Source: Actinobacteria bacterium UBA2236 | GTDB taxonomy: Bacteria > Actinomycetota > Actinomycetes > Nanopelagicales > Nanopelagicaceae | Direction: 5' to 3' | Assembly: GCA_002347935.1 (NCBI GenBank) | Contig: DDYK01000061.1 | Location: 21,470-27,475 of the forward strand | DNA length: 6,006 nt | Shown: positions 5,777 through 6,006 of the stretch, one piece after another | Layout: each line of letters starts with the position of its first letter | How positions within the stretch are numbered: position 1 is the first letter of the stretch | Notes under the pieces: model-generated | Seen by the model: only the letters and a program-made list of their open reading frames with translations | Databases searched by the model: none | What the model was told of the DNA's origin: nothing | Program-made: the position numbers and the translations under genes

Positions 5777-5784
5777 TGAGCCTA
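5771..5784. repeat. Perfect palindrome TAGGCT-TG-AGCCTA between divergent genes
   Basis: Two six-base arms around a TG centre. Each arm reads TAGGCT on its own strand, so the element offers a -10 hexamer in both directions. The plus copy serves the deacetylase. The minus copy, with ATGATA 17 bp away at 5802-5807 as a weak -35, could start a dacB transcript with a leader of about 18 nt to the upstream ATG. It could equally be an operator covering the deacetylase start site. Confidence 0.5.
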
Positions 5785-6006
5785 TGCGTACTGGTTATGT
5801 TTATCATGAGATTTTTGGATGGCACGACACAGGCACATTTGTTGGAGATATGCCCTCTGATCCTGGAGCAGGCTTGCAGCCATACATGAATTATGAGAAT
5901 CCTGAGACTAAGAAGAGAATCCATGAATTAGTTGTAGTTTCAGGGTTGATTGAACATTTAATTCGAATTCCGGTACGAGCTGCAAGCGAGACAGAGCTAG
6001 CCACGG
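5784..6006 (+). CDS. Class II histone deacetylase-like / acetylpolyamine amidohydrolase family protein, 3' end outside window
   Basis: N-terminal 74 residues of a protein that I read as the zinc-dependent histone-deacetylase/acetylpolyamine amidohydrolase superfamily, which removes acetyl groups from lysines, polyamines or related amides in the cytosol. The visible part, beginning MRTGYVYHEIFGWHDTGT, then SDPGAGLQPYMNYENPE and TKKRIHELVVVSGLIEHL, matches my recollection of bacterial class II deacetylases (WHDTG, then P-Y..YENPETK.R.HEL). The Zn ligands and catalytic His pair lie beyond the window, so activity cannot be judged. The ATG at 5784 is the first possible start after an in-frame TAG at 5748-5750, and it directly follows a TANNNT element with a leaderless layout. 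It diverges from dacB. Substrate unknown. Confidence 0.82.
   Translation, partial: MRTGYVYHEIFGWHDTGTFVGDMPSDPGAGLQPYMNYENPETKKRIHELVVVSGLIEHLIRIPVRAASETELAT

Noticed and set aside
3538..5783. Both divergent gaps measure exactly 29 bp when the longest dacB frame is used
   Set aside because: The equality depends on the upstream dacB start, which I think is less likely, so it is probably coincidence.

Overview
The window looks like a compact, AT-leaning chromosomal segment from an actinobacterium. The gene families are actinobacterial: a tilS-hpt pair, a RipA-like NlpC/P60 endopeptidase with a coiled-coil domain, a family S13 DD-peptidase, ctaB and an actinobacterial-type YncE propeller. Base composition is well below that of most actinobacteria, and genes are packed with gaps of tens of bases, 3'-overlapping ends and leaderless-type starts. 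This fits a streamlined aquatic lineage such as the Nanopelagicales (acI group). That placement is inference, not proof.

Layout. On the minus strand, reading from high to low coordinates, are ctaB (heme O synthase), an exported NlpC/P60 peptidoglycan hydrolase, tilS (tRNA-Ile lysidine synthetase) and hpt (hypoxanthine phosphoribosyltransferase, cut by the window start). At 3538-3566 ctaB diverges from a plus-strand gene for an exported seven-bladed YncE-type beta-propeller. This gene converges with a minus-strand dacB (D-alanyl-D-alanine carboxypeptidase, PBP4 type), and their 3' ends overlap by 23 bp. dacB in turn diverges from a plus-strand class II histone-deacetylase-like amidohydrolase, cut by the window end. 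No stretch over 100 bp lacks a gene. I see no RNA gene, mobile element, CRISPR array or long repeat.

The genes do not form one pathway. Two themes recur: cell-wall remodelling (the NlpC/P60 endopeptidase and dacB, possibly the exported propeller) and housekeeping (lysidine modification, purine salvage, respiratory heme). dacB is often close to tilS-hpt in actinobacteria. Here NlpC/P60, ctaB and yncE lie between them.

The most distinctive signal is in the short gaps. Five starts (tilS second Met, ctaB, yncE, dacB second Met and the deacetylase) have a TANNNT -10 hexamer ending 6-7 bases before the start codon and no well-placed Shine-Dalgarno. That is the layout of leaderless transcription. 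Both divergent pairs squeeze opposite promoters into the same few dozen bases, one of them as a perfect palindrome. I saw no clear candidate for an undescribed multi-gene system. The findings are promoter architecture, start-site revisions and protein-level oddities.
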